Shown here: positions 34,978 through 42,894 of the stretch, piece by piece
Layout of the letters: each line of letters begins with the position of its first letter
Numbering within the stretch: the first letter of the stretch is position 1
Assembly: GCF_009617875.1 (NCBI RefSeq)
Contig: NZ_BLAV01000001.1
Coordinates: forward strand, 1,488,001 to 1,552,000
Source of the DNA: Prolixibacter sp. NT017
GTDB lineage: Bacteria > Bacteroidota > Bacteroidia > Bacteroidales > Prolixibacteraceae
Length of the DNA stretch: 64,000 nt
Direction: 5' to 3'
Program-made: the position numbers and the translations under genes
The notes under the pieces: generated by a model
Database searches by the model: none
What the model was told of the DNA's origin: nothing
Seen by the model: the letters and a program-made list of their open reading frames with translations, nothing else

Positions 34978-36516
34978 ATGCAAGAAATGAAGGATGTACT
35001 GAAAATATTAGGCATCAAAGATGTGAATCCGGGGTTGTGTACCGGTACGAAATGGATTGATACTACCGGTGATAAACTTACGTCGTATTCGCCGGCAGAT
35101 GGAAAAGCTATTGCCGAAATTAAACAAGCAACACTGGAAGATTATCGGAAAGTGATCGATACGGCAAAGGACGCGTTCAAGGTATGGAAGAAGGTACCCG
35201 CCCCGAAACGTGGAGAGATAGTTCGTCAGATTGGTTTGGAACTGCGCAAATACAAAGAACCACTGGGTCGTTTGGTTTCCTATGAGATGGGGAAAATTTA
35301 CCAGGAAGGTCTGGGCGAAGTTCAGGAGATGATTGATATCTGTGATTTCGCGGTTGGCCAGTCACGTCAGTTGTATGGCTTCACCATGCACTCGGAGCGT
35401 GCTGAGCACCGTATGTACGACCAGTATCATTCGTTGGGCATTGTTGGCGTGGTTTCAGCATTTAACTTCCCGGTAGCAGTTTGGGCATGGAATGCTATGA
35501 TTGCTCTGGCAGCCGGTGATGTGATCGTTTGGAAACCATCGTCGAAAGTTTTGCTTTGTGCGGTTGCCGTTCACAACATTGTGGCCGATGTACTGAATCG
35601 TAACGATATCCCGGAAGGTGTACTGAACCTAGTGGCTACCAGCTCGAAATACCTGGGTGATGACATGTTCAGCGATAAGAACATCCCGCTGATCTCCTTT
35701 ACCGGTTCTACCCGCGTAGGTAAGAAAGTGGGCCGTTTGGTCGGTGAGCGTTTGGGCAAATCCATTCTCGAATTGGGCGGTAATAACGCCGTGATTGTAA
35801 CACCGACTTCCAGCCAGGAAATGGCGCTTCGGGCCATCGTGTTCGGTGCTGTCGGAACAACAGGACAGCGCTGTACATCTACCCGTCGCGTTATTCTTCA
35901 TCAAAGTATTTACGAAGAGTTTAAGCAAAAACTCATTAATGTATATAAGGGCTTGAAGATTGGTAATCCGCTGGACGAAAAGAGCCATGTGGGACCGCTG
36001 ATTGACAAAGGAGCTTCGGATACTTATTTCAAAGCTATTGAGAAGGTGAAAGCCGAAGGTGGCAAAATCCTCTTTGGTGGTGAAGTTTATAAGGACGCCA
36101 GTTGCGAATCGGGATGCTACGTGGTGCCTTGCGTTGCCGAAGTGGAAAACCATTATGAAATCGTTCAGGAAGAAACGTTCGCTCCGCTGCTTTACGTGAT
36201 TAAATATAGTACGCTGGATGAGGCCATCGAACTGCACAACGCCGTTCCGCAAGGTCTGTCATCTGCGATGTTTTCAACCAACCTGCTGGAAACTGAAAGG
36301 TTCTTGTCGCACGAAGGTTCCGATTGCGGAATTGCCAATATTAACATTGGTACTTCCGGCGCTGAAATTGGTGGTGCTTTTGGTGGGGAAAAGGATACCG
36401 GTGGCGGCCGGGAATCAGGATCTGACGCTTGGAAAGCTTATATGCGCAGACAAACCAATACCATCAACTATGGTTCGGAATTACCGTTGGCTCAGGGAAT
36501 CGAGTTCAACGTGTAG
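34978..36516 (+). CDS. Alpha-aminoadipate semialdehyde dehydrogenase (ALDH7, antiquitin type)
   Basis: This 512-residue aldehyde dehydrogenase has catalytic C299 in GQRCTSTRR and general base E265 in LELGGNNAV. The C-terminal stretch TSGAEIGGAFGGEKDTGGG, then ESGSDAWKAYMRR and LPLAQGIEF, is characteristic of ALDH7A1 (antiquitin). Antiquitin oxidises alpha-aminoadipate semialdehyde (or its cyclic form piperideine-6-carboxylate) to alpha-aminoadipate in lysine breakdown. Lysine-ketoglutarate reductase and saccharopine dehydrogenase genes follow, which makes this assignment strong. Confidence 0.93.
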   Translation: MQEMKDVLKILGIKDVNPGLCTGTKWIDTTGDKLTSYSPADGKAIAEIKQATLEDYRKVIDTAKDAFKVWKKVPAPKRGEIVRQIGLELRKYKEPLGRLVSYEMGKIYQEGLGEVQEMIDICDFAVGQSRQLYGFTMHSERAEHRMYDQYHSLGIVGVVSAFNFPVAVWAWNAMIALAAGDVIVWKPSSKVLLCAVAVHNIVADVLNRNDIPEGVLNLVATSSKYLGDDMFSDKNIPLISFTGSTRVGKKVGRLVGERLGKSILELGGNNAVIVTPTSSQEMALRAIVFGAVGTTGQRCTSTRRVILHQSIYEEFKQKLINVYKGLKIGNPLDEKSHVGPLIDKGASDTYFKAIEKVKAEGGKILFGGEVYKDASCESGCYVVPCVAEVENHYEIVQEETFAPLLYVIKYSTLDEAIELHNAVPQGLSSAMFSTNLLETERFLSHEGSDCGIANINIGTSGAEIGGAFGGEKDTGGGRESGSDAWKAYMRRQTNTINYGSELPLAQGIEFNV

Positions 36517-36559
36517 CATTTTGACAGGTTCATACATTTGACAAGCTCGTTGGTGTCGC

Positions 36560-36622
36560 AACCGGACGGCAGGCAGAAAGTACGATGAATGGTTCAGTTA
36601 ACTTTCTGTACTGCCTCCGGTT
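36560..36622 (+). terminator. Long hairpin between the ALDH7 and lysine reductase genes
   Basis: Arms 36560-36581 and 36601-36622 (outer AACCGG with CCGGTT, inner CAGAAAGT with ACTTTCTG) pair with a few internal mismatches and are followed by TT and TTGC. It lies 43 bp past the ALDH7 stop in a 266-bp gap. It may end the first transcript, leaving the two saccharopine genes with their own promoter, or act as an attenuator. Confidence 0.55.
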
Positions 36623-36782
36623 TTGCAAACGTGTGTAGTTGTATCGAAAGTTGCTTTTTATATGATAAGCAACGCATATTTTCTTATCTTGATGGGGATT
36701 TCCCAAAAATCTATTGTTAGAGCCTGTTTATATCACCCAATTCCGGTTCAAACTTTTTATTAACTGAATAAAATTTCTGCGA

Positions 36783-37988
36783 ATGAAGCTAGGTATCCTG
36801 AAAGAAGGTAAAGTACCGCCCGATCGGCGTGTGCCTTTTTCGCCCGAACAGTGTCTCGAAATCGCCCAACGTTTTCCGCAAGTGGAACTGACAGTTCAAT
36901 CCAGTCCCATCCGTTGTTTTCCGGATAAAGACTATTTGGACGCTGGCATTTCCATGAACAACGATTTGAGTGATTGCGATATCCTGATGGGAGTGAAAGA
37001 GGTACCGATCCCCGATTTGATGGAGGATAAAACGTATCTGTTCTTTTCTCACACCATCAAAAAGCAACCGTACAACAAAAAACTTCTTCAGGAAATCCTG
37101 CGAAAGCGAATTCGTTTGATAGATTATGAAGTATTAACCGAGCCGAATGGAATGCGTGTGATTGGTTTTGGCCGGTTTGCCGGGCTGGTTGGTAGTTACA
37201 AAGGTTTGCGTGCGCTAACCATCCGTCATGAGTTGCCTGAACCGAAGCCTGCTTATGAGTGCCACGATTTGGCTGAGATGAAATCCGAAGCCCGAAGATT
37301 GGAACTTCCTCCGTTGAAAATAGCAGTGACCGGTGGTGGACGAGTTACCCATGGCGTTATGGAGATGCTGGACGAGATGAAGATTCGGAAAGTGAGTATT
37401 GAAGAATATCTCGCTACAGACCACGTCGATGAGCCGGTGTATGTGCAGCTCGAGCCGGATGCTTACAACAAACGCAAAGATGGCAGCGCTTTTGATTTTG
37501 GACATTTTGTGAAAAATCCACAGGAATACGAAGGTAATTTTCTTCGGTTTGCCAAAACTACCGATTTGCTCATTTCAGCGGCTTACTGGGACCCGAATGC
37601 TCCGGTTTTATTTACCCCGGAAGATATGCGCAGTCCGGATTTCCGCATCAGGGTGATATCCGATATTACCTGCGATATCAAAGGTTCTATTCCTTCTACG
37701 TTGCGAGCTACTACCATCGATGAGCCGTTTTACGGATACAATCCGGTAACGGAACAGGAAGAAGTTGCTTTTACCAATCCGAAAAACATTACCGTCATGT
37801 CGGTGGATAATTTGCCTACCGAACTGCCTCGCGATGCTTCTGTCGATTTTGGCGAAAACCTCATCAACCGTGTGTTGCCGTCTTTACTGGGCGATGATTC
37901 CGAAGGTATTGTCCAACGGGCTACCATTACCGAAAACGGTAAGCTAACGGAGCGGTATAAATACCTGGAAGATTGGGTAAACTCATGA
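36783..37988 (+). CDS. Lysine-ketoglutarate reductase (saccharopine dehydrogenase, lysine side)
   Basis: This 401-residue enzyme of the alanine dehydrogenase/LYS1 fold has ILKEGKVPPDRRVPFSP at the N terminus, the NAD(P)-binding stretch KIAVTGGGRVTHGVMEML, and the signatures ISDITCDIKGSIP and VDNLPTELPRDASVDFG, which match the LKR half of animal AASS. It joins lysine and 2-oxoglutarate to saccharopine (reversible). The next gene is the glutamate-forming saccharopine dehydrogenase, so the two together equal AASS. Confidence 0.9.
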   Translation: MKLGILKEGKVPPDRRVPFSPEQCLEIAQRFPQVELTVQSSPIRCFPDKDYLDAGISMNNDLSDCDILMGVKEVPIPDLMEDKTYLFFSHTIKKQPYNKKLLQEILRKRIRLIDYEVLTEPNGMRVIGFGRFAGLVGSYKGLRALTIRHELPEPKPAYECHDLAEMKSEARRLELPPLKIAVTGGGRVTHGVMEMLDEMKIRKVSIEEYLATDHVDEPVYVQLEPDAYNKRKDGSAFDFGHFVKNPQEYEGNFLRFAKTTDLLISAAYWDPNAPVLFTPEDMRSPDFRIRVISDITCDIKGSIPSTLRATTIDEPFYGYNPVTEQEEVAFTNPKNITVMSVDNLPTELPRDASVDFGENLINRVLPSLLGDDSEGIVQRATITENGKLTERYKYLEDWVNS

Positions 37989-38168
37989 ATTGAAAAAGTG
38001 TGTGATAGTGTGAAGACGAGTGTGTGAGATGGGGGAGATTAGGAGAAGATGAGAAAGGGTGAAAGGGAGAGTGGGAGAATTCCATTCCACGTAAAGGCTG
38101 TGGTCTGAAATCTTTATTCTAATGTCTGGAGTCTAAAATCTTGATTCTAATATCTATTGTCTTTTAGT
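37989..38168 (+). repeat. Purine-rich low-complexity spacer
   Basis: The 180 bp between the two saccharopine genes begin with a purine-rich, GTGTGTGAGA/GAGAAAGGGTGAAAGG-type stretch (about 37998-38080), followed by repeats of the TCTAATGTCTGGAGTCTAAA kind (about 38105-38160). Both are simple-sequence spacers often seen in Bacteroidota. No promoter or gene is evident. Confidence 0.55.
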
Positions 38169-39497
38169 ATGAAAAAAATATTCATCATCGGCGCCGGGCG
38201 TTCCTCTGCTACGCTAATCCGGTATCTGGAAGAACAGGCATCTACCTTTGGCTGGGAAATCACGGTAGGTGATCAGGATATTAACCTGGTGAAGGAAAAA
38301 ATAACGCCGCCCACCCGAGCTCTTGTCTTCGACGTGTTCGATGAGCAGCAGCGAAACCTGGAAATTGAGCAGGCCGATATTGTGGTATCGATGTTGCCGG
38401 CCCGGTTGCACCAGGTGGTGGCGCTGGCTTGTCTCAAATTTGGTAAGTCGTTGCTAACGGCTTCTTATGTATCCGACGAATTAAACGGCCTGGATGCAGA
38501 AGTAAAGGCGAAAGGCTTACTCTTTCTGAACGAAATGGGTGTTGACCCGGGTATCGATCATATGTCGGCCATGAGGCTGATAGATCGTGTAAAGCAAGAA
38601 GGTCACGCTATTACCGATTTCGAGTCATTTACCGGAGGACTGGTAGCACCTGAATCGGACAACAATCCGTGGAATTACAAATTCACCTGGAATCCCCGCA
38701 ATGTAGTGGTTGCCGGGCAGGGCGGACCCGCCAAATTTCTTCAGGAAGGAAAATACAAGTACATCCCGTACAATCGTCTTTTCCGGCGCACCGAAGTAAT
38801 CGATATCGAGGGATTTGGAAAGTTCGAGGGGTATGCTAACCGCGATTCGTTGAAGTACATCGACAAGTACAACCTGCAGGGAGTTCCTACCGTTTACCGG
38901 GGAACGTTACGGCGACCGGGATACTGCCGGGCGTGGGACATTTTCGTACAGCTGGGCGCCACGGACGACACGTACTTCATGGAGAATACCGGGAACATGA
39001 CCTACAAGGAGTTCATCAACTCGTTTCTCTATTATGCCGAAGCATCGGTGCGGTTGAAACTGTATCACTACATGCACATCGATCAGGATTCGGACATTAT
39101 CGATAAGCTGGAATTTCTGGAGCTATTCAGTGATAAAAAGATTGGCCTGAAAAGAGCTACTCCTGCGCAGATTCTGGAACATATCCTTTCGGAGAAATGG
39201 AAGATGGAGCCCGAGGATAAAGACATGGTGGTGATGTGGCACAAGCTACTTTACAATCGAAAAGGTGATGCACACCCGGTGAAGATGACTTCTTCGATGG
39301 TTGTTTTGGGCGAGGATTGTGTGCATACAGCGATGTCAAAGACGGTGGGATTGCCGTTAGCCATTGCCACTAAGATGGTCATGACCGGACAAATAGCTTT
39401 GACTGGTGTGCATATTCCCAATCGGAAGGAGATTTACGAGCCAGTGCTGAATGAACTGGAGAATTACGGTATCACTTTCGTGGAAAAGGAAGAATAA
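38169..39497 (+). CDS. Saccharopine dehydrogenase, glutamate-forming (LYS9 type)
   Basis: This 442-residue enzyme starts at ATG 38169 (a TTG lies 12 bp upstream). The Rossmann start is KKIFIIGAGRSSATLI; family signatures are LLTASYVSDE, NEMGVDPGIDHMSAM and FTGGLVAPESDNNPWNYKFTWNP, as in LYS9 and the SDH half of AASS. It splits saccharopine to glutamate and alpha-aminoadipate semialdehyde, the substrate of the ALDH7 enzyme. It is the last gene of the cluster; a hairpin follows at 39516. Confidence 0.93.
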   Translation: MKKIFIIGAGRSSATLIRYLEEQASTFGWEITVGDQDINLVKEKITPPTRALVFDVFDEQQRNLEIEQADIVVSMLPARLHQVVALACLKFGKSLLTASYVSDELNGLDAEVKAKGLLFLNEMGVDPGIDHMSAMRLIDRVKQEGHAITDFESFTGGLVAPESDNNPWNYKFTWNPRNVVVAGQGGPAKFLQEGKYKYIPYNRLFRRTEVIDIEGFGKFEGYANRDSLKYIDKYNLQGVPTVYRGTLRRPGYCRAWDIFVQLGATDDTYFMENTGNMTYKEFINSFLYYAEASVRLKLYHYMHIDQDSDIIDKLEFLELFSDKKIGLKRATPAQILEHILSEKWKMEPEDKDMVVMWHKLLYNRKGDAHPVKMTSSMVVLGEDCVHTAMSKTVGLPLAIATKMVMTGQIALTGVHIPNRKEIYEPVLNELENYGITFVEKEE

Positions 39498-39515
39498 CAG
39501 AGTTTTGGCATAAAG

Positions 39516-39573
39516 AAAGCTCAGATTCTGATTGCTTACGTTGAATGAAACGAGCAGTCAAAGTCTGAGCTTT
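39516..39573. terminator. Terminator at the end of the lysine cluster
   Basis: Arms AAAGCTCAGA (39516-39525) and TCTGAGCTTT (39564-39573) form a perfect 10-bp stem with a 38-nt loop that may itself fold. TATTTTTT follows. It can also serve the convergent gene ending at 39586. Confidence 0.7.
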
Positions 39574-39585
39574 TATTTTTTCGGA

Positions 39586-40167
39586 TTATTCGTCAACCGA
39601 CCAACTCCAAACAATGCGTGCATCACCGGTGGAGAAGTTGTTCATACGGTCGAGTTCCGTTTGTGTTTCAAACTCCTCATCGAACTCTTCGTCCATCGAC
39701 ACAAAACCGAAGTCGCGGTCTTTAATGCTTCGCAGAATGCCACCGATTAATGGCAATGCTTCTTTTGAAATCACCAGCCAGGGAAGTGCTCCGGCACCCA
39801 ACATATCGCCGACAATATCGAAGGCGTGCTTGCCTAGCTGGCCCTTTACCTGTTGGAGCATCTCACCGGCACTACGTGTATGCTTCCGGCAATGGCGAAG
39901 ATAAACCCGTACTTTAATGCGACGATCTTCGGGCATATCCCTTTCAAGAATAAATAAACCATCAGCGCCGTCATCGGTTGCTTCCGGAACAAAGTTCAAC
40001 ACGTTTTTTTGACGAGGAGTAAGCCGGATGTATGGTTCAGGCGTGGTCGTGAGCACCATCTTGTCGTTGTCTTCTGGATGTTCAGCTACGATAACGAAAT
40101 AGAGTTGCCATCTTTCTTTGGGGCGAAGAATAGTGAGTTTTTCGAATTCCAATTTGATTTTAGCCAT
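39586..40167 (-). CDS. Hypothetical protein
   Basis: This 193-residue protein starts at ATG 40167 (MAKIKLEFEKLTI); the frame extends 8 residues further. The first ~110 residues look like a beta-rich C2-like or immunoglobulin-like domain (WQLYFVIVAEHPEDNDKMVL, LRLTPRQK-like segments), followed by a Gly/Ala-rich hydrophobic stretch (DIVGDMLGAGALPWLVISKE) and a very acidic segment. There is no signal peptide. I do not recognise the family. Confidence 0.6.
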   Translation of the reverse strand: MAKIKLEFEKLTILRPKERWQLYFVIVAEHPEDNDKMVLTTTPEPYIRLTPRQKNVLNFVPEATDDGADGLFILERDMPEDRRIKVRVYLRHCRKHTRSAGEMLQQVKGQLGKHAFDIVGDMLGAGALPWLVISKEALPLIGGILRSIKDRDFGFVSMDEEFDEEFETQTELDRMNNFSTGDARIVWSWSVDE

Positions 40168-40297
40168 GGTCAGATAATATTTATTGGTCAAATTCTTTCG
40201 GTTAAAATTCTTGTTGGGAACAGGAATTATAACCTCCTGAATTTAATAAAATATTATCATAATCAATAACATTCTTCGATAATCTCTTACTGTGGAA

Positions 40298-40780
40298 TTA
40301 TAACTCCTTCAGCATCCAGATGGTGCAGGCGTAATGCCCGGTATCGCCGACAGGTTGTTCCAATCGGCGAAAGCCTGCTTTTTTGTACATGCCTACCGCC
40401 TTTTCCAGTTCGGGGAGCGATTCGAGGTAGAGTTGCCTGTAGCCTTGTTCGCGTGCCGAATCGATGCACTGTGCCATTAATTGTTTGCCGATTCCGGTTC
40501 CGCGTACCGAAGCTGCTACGTAGAACTTCACCAACTCGGCACATCCTTCCGGCAGACCGTTGGATGGATATATGCCACATCCGCCCACGATTTCGCCACT
40601 GGCTTCAGCAATCCAGTATTCCGCTTTCGGTACCTGGAAAAGCTCGTACAGGTGGTCGGTGGTGGGATCGGTGTAAACGGTTCCCGGACGGTCGATTTTG
40701 AATTCCCGGAACACTTTCCGAATCATCTCCGCCAGGGGAGCATTATCATCAGGTGCAATTTGTCGGTAGGTAACCTTCAT
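40298..40780 (-). CDS. GNAT family N-acetyltransferase
   Basis: This 160-residue protein has the acetyl-CoA binding motif VAASVRGTGIGKQLMAQCID (about residues 90-110), preceded by GGCGIYPSNG and followed by YLESLPELEKAVGMYKKAGF. The substrate is unknown. It is a single-gene unit with 145 bp to its upstream neighbour. Confidence 0.9.
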   Translation of the reverse strand: MKVTYRQIAPDDNAPLAEMIRKVFREFKIDRPGTVYTDPTTDHLYELFQVPKAEYWIAEASGEIVGGCGIYPSNGLPEGCAELVKFYVAASVRGTGIGKQLMAQCIDSAREQGYRQLYLESLPELEKAVGMYKKAGFRRLEQPVGDTGHYACTIWMLKEL

Positions 40781-40861
40781 GCTTATTCTTTTCTGTTTCC
40801 GAAATCCGGTGTTGAATTCCGGCGGACGGTAAAATTAGAAAATGTGACGAGGAATAAAAAA

Positions 40862-40891
40862 GCCGGCCCGTTGTGGAGTTGCCGGGCCGGC
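40862..40891 (-). terminator. Terminator for the gene ending at 40927
   Basis: A perfect 9-bp GC stem (GCCGGCCCG at 40862-40870 and CGGGCCGGC at 40883-40891) is preceded on the plus strand by AAAAAA, which gives a T run for minus-strand transcription. Confidence 0.8.
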
Positions 40892-40926
40892 CTGATGAAG
40901 GTGTGCTGAGAGGTGAAATGAGAAAG

Positions 40927-41583
40927 CTAACTACGTACAAGCACACCCAATGCTTCCAGTAACTGAGGCTTATCTTCCAGTGCTATGATGGCTACGTCGT
41001 AAAAATCGGTCATCCAGTCGTCGATAACGGCGAAGGCGGCGTCTTTAGCCTGGGTTGCCTCCTGTGATTCTCCCATTTCCCGGTAGTATAATTTGCGGGC
41101 GCTCTCCATGGCTTCGATGTCGGCGAGGGTAGCGGTGGCTGCATCGGCCGTGAGTTTCAACCGGGCCAGTTTGCCTGCGATGGAGGCGTTATCTACAACG
41201 ATGTTGTAGAAGAATTTCATGGTATCGACCCAACTGACGTAGCTATGAGGGATGGATTTAATCACTCCGAGTTGCGACAGGGTCACCACATCGTTGCGGA
41301 AGACTATACGGGCCTTTTTGCGATCGCGTTTGAATGTTTGGTAGAGCGCCTTTTTACGCGCTTTGTAGTCGACGCGCGCATCGACGGTTTCGTCATCCTC
41401 CTTCTTGTTGAAATTGTAGGCATTTCGTGTTGAGACGAGGATTTGACGGCCTTCGGCAAGCATTTCGGGGCTGTACCCGAATTCGGCCATGGCAGCCGCA
41501 ATTTCCGGCTGGTTTTCGGCATTGGTTAATGCGGTGTTGTACAGGTCAAGAATTTCGGCGTCTGTTTTGTACGATGTTGTCAT
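40927..41583 (-). CDS. Hypothetical helical protein
   Basis: This 218-residue, mostly helical, charged protein starts MTTSYKTDAEILDLYNTALTN. A central basic stretch (DYKARKKALYQTFKRDRKKARI) precedes a helical C-terminal half. There is no signal peptide or membrane segment. I have no functional assignment. Its upstream region is the 21-bp tandem repeat at 41660-41911, which is noteworthy. Confidence 0.65.
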   Translation of the reverse strand: MTTSYKTDAEILDLYNTALTNAENQPEIAAAMAEFGYSPEMLAEGRQILVSTRNAYNFNKKEDDETVDARVDYKARKKALYQTFKRDRKKARIVFRNDVVTLSQLGVIKSIPHSYVSWVDTMKFFYNIVVDNASIAGKLARLKLTADAATATLADIEAMESARKLYYREMGESQEATQAKDAAFAVIDDWMTDFYDVAIIALEDKPQLLEALGVLVRS

Positions 41584-41659
41584 GGTAAAATGGATTTAGG
41601 TTGAATGTATAACTCGTTAATTGATCATTTTCGTTGGTGAAGCCGTTCTGTTAGTTACT

Positions 41660-41911
41660 TACCTACCTTTTCTGTCTTACTCCCGACCCTTTTTTCCCAG
41701 GTCTGGAGCTCATTTTTTCCGGTCCCGACCCTTTCTGTCTCACTCCCGAGCCCGTTTTCCCTGGTCCCGGCCTTTTCTGTTTTACTCCCGACCTGTTCTT
41801 CCCAGGTCCGGGGCATCTCTATCCGGCTACGGCGTTTGTCTATCCCGGTCCCGGCTGTTTTTATCCCGCTACGCACGTCTTTTATCCAGCTCCGGACGTT
41901 CTTTTTCTTAG
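41660..41911. repeat. Twelve-unit 21-bp degenerate tandem repeat
   Basis: From 41660 to 41911 the sequence falls into 12 consecutive units of exactly 21 bp; most begin TCCCG or TACG (for example TCCCGACC at 41681, 41723 and 41786) and end in CCAGG, CCGGC or TTTAC-type ends. Because 21 is a multiple of 3, several frames stay open and give heptad-like peptides: VGSKTEK, AGTRENG and LGSETER on the minus strand (41655-41876) and RPFLSHS-type on the plus. It lies 76 bp upstream of the gene starting at 41583. The rest of the gap to 42232 holds nothing recognisable. Confidence 0.8.
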
Positions 41912-42232
41912 AACATAGCCTCTCTTCTTGCTGCTTCTGTCATTCTACCGGTGGATGTGGTACCTCTTCCGGTTGAACCGGTCTGTCTGCTTCGTGTTTT
42001 TGGATTTTCTCTCTCTGTCTGATACCAACGATAGCTAAGATAGGGAATTTGAATTAAAAAATAAAGGAATCTGTAGATGAATTGTTTTGTCGTATTCTTT
42101 TATCTGTATGATGTGGGAATTTAGTTTTAACGGTTGGTACATGTTGTCGTAGAGTAATTTCTTACCACGCCACTCGACTAAATGTATTGATTTTCATTGT
42201 TTCAAATTTTTAGGGCGGAATTTATTATTAAA

Positions 42233-42784
42233 TTATTCCAAAATGTAGGTACTATCATTTGTTATAATAGTATCACCCATACTAGGTGTTTTGTTTATTT
42301 GCTTGGTTACGTCTGTTGCATGGTTTGGCTTTAATTTGCTTATAGATACATTTGAATCTGCATCTAATCTATGGCAATTCCTAATTGATAACCCTAATGT
42401 CACTAAAGCAATAATAGGATATAACCATGCTGAGACATTTTTAATTTTTCTTATGGGATTATTGGTTGTCCAATCTAGCTGGTCTTGTTTGAACTCCTTG
42501 AAATATAAATAGGCAAGTCCATCAGTATTTATTTTATACTTGTCATTTTTAACATCTACATATTTTTTCTTCAATAATTCATTTATGGCAAATTCTACAA
42601 TATGTTCATCTATTTCCGATAGTTGTGAAATCGAATGTATTGAGCTGTATTCGTCTTTTTTTATTTTTTCCCCAAACAGTGACGGAAAATCAAACTGGTT
42701 TAGAAATTCACACAATTTTAGTGTTCGCAAAACGTTCACTTCGTTTGCTAATTTTCTATTTAATTTCTCAATTTCTATTTTCAT
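42233..42784 (-). CDS. Hypothetical membrane protein with winged-helix-like N terminus
   Basis: This 183-residue protein has an N-terminal segment (about 20-90) resembling a small winged helix (HSISQLSEIDEHIVEFAINE, then KYVDVKNDKYKI). A single transmembrane helix follows near residues 118-135 (AWLYPIIALVTLGLSI), with a polar extracytoplasmic tail. Composition is AT-rich, as is the next gene, unlike the surroundings. This suggests acquired DNA. No function is assigned. Confidence 0.6.
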   Translation of the reverse strand: MKIEIEKLNRKLANEVNVLRTLKLCEFLNQFDFPSLFGEKIKKDEYSSIHSISQLSEIDEHIVEFAINELLKKKYVDVKNDKYKINTDGLAYLYFKEFKQDQLDWTTNNPIRKIKNVSAWLYPIIALVTLGLSIRNCHRLDADSNVSISKLKPNHATDVTKQINKTPSMGDTIITNDSTYILE

Positions 42785-42894
42785 ATCGTTCTATTCCAAA
42801 CGTCTTTTTAAAAGCCGAAGCGCGTGGGCAAAAATTTAAAACTTATCATTTACCATTCATTGAAAGACCGAATAGCCATGCAATACGCAGTATG

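Noticed and set aside
26279..39497. Reading the cluster as lysine biosynthesis by the aminoadipate pathway.
   Set aside because: Homocitrate synthase and aminoadipate reductase or LysW/LysX-type genes are missing, and the aldehyde step is an antiquitin-type dehydrogenase, which is catabolic in known cases.
41660..41911. Possible CRISPR array.
   Set aside because: Units are contiguous 21-bp degenerate repeats with no spacers, and no cas genes are nearby.
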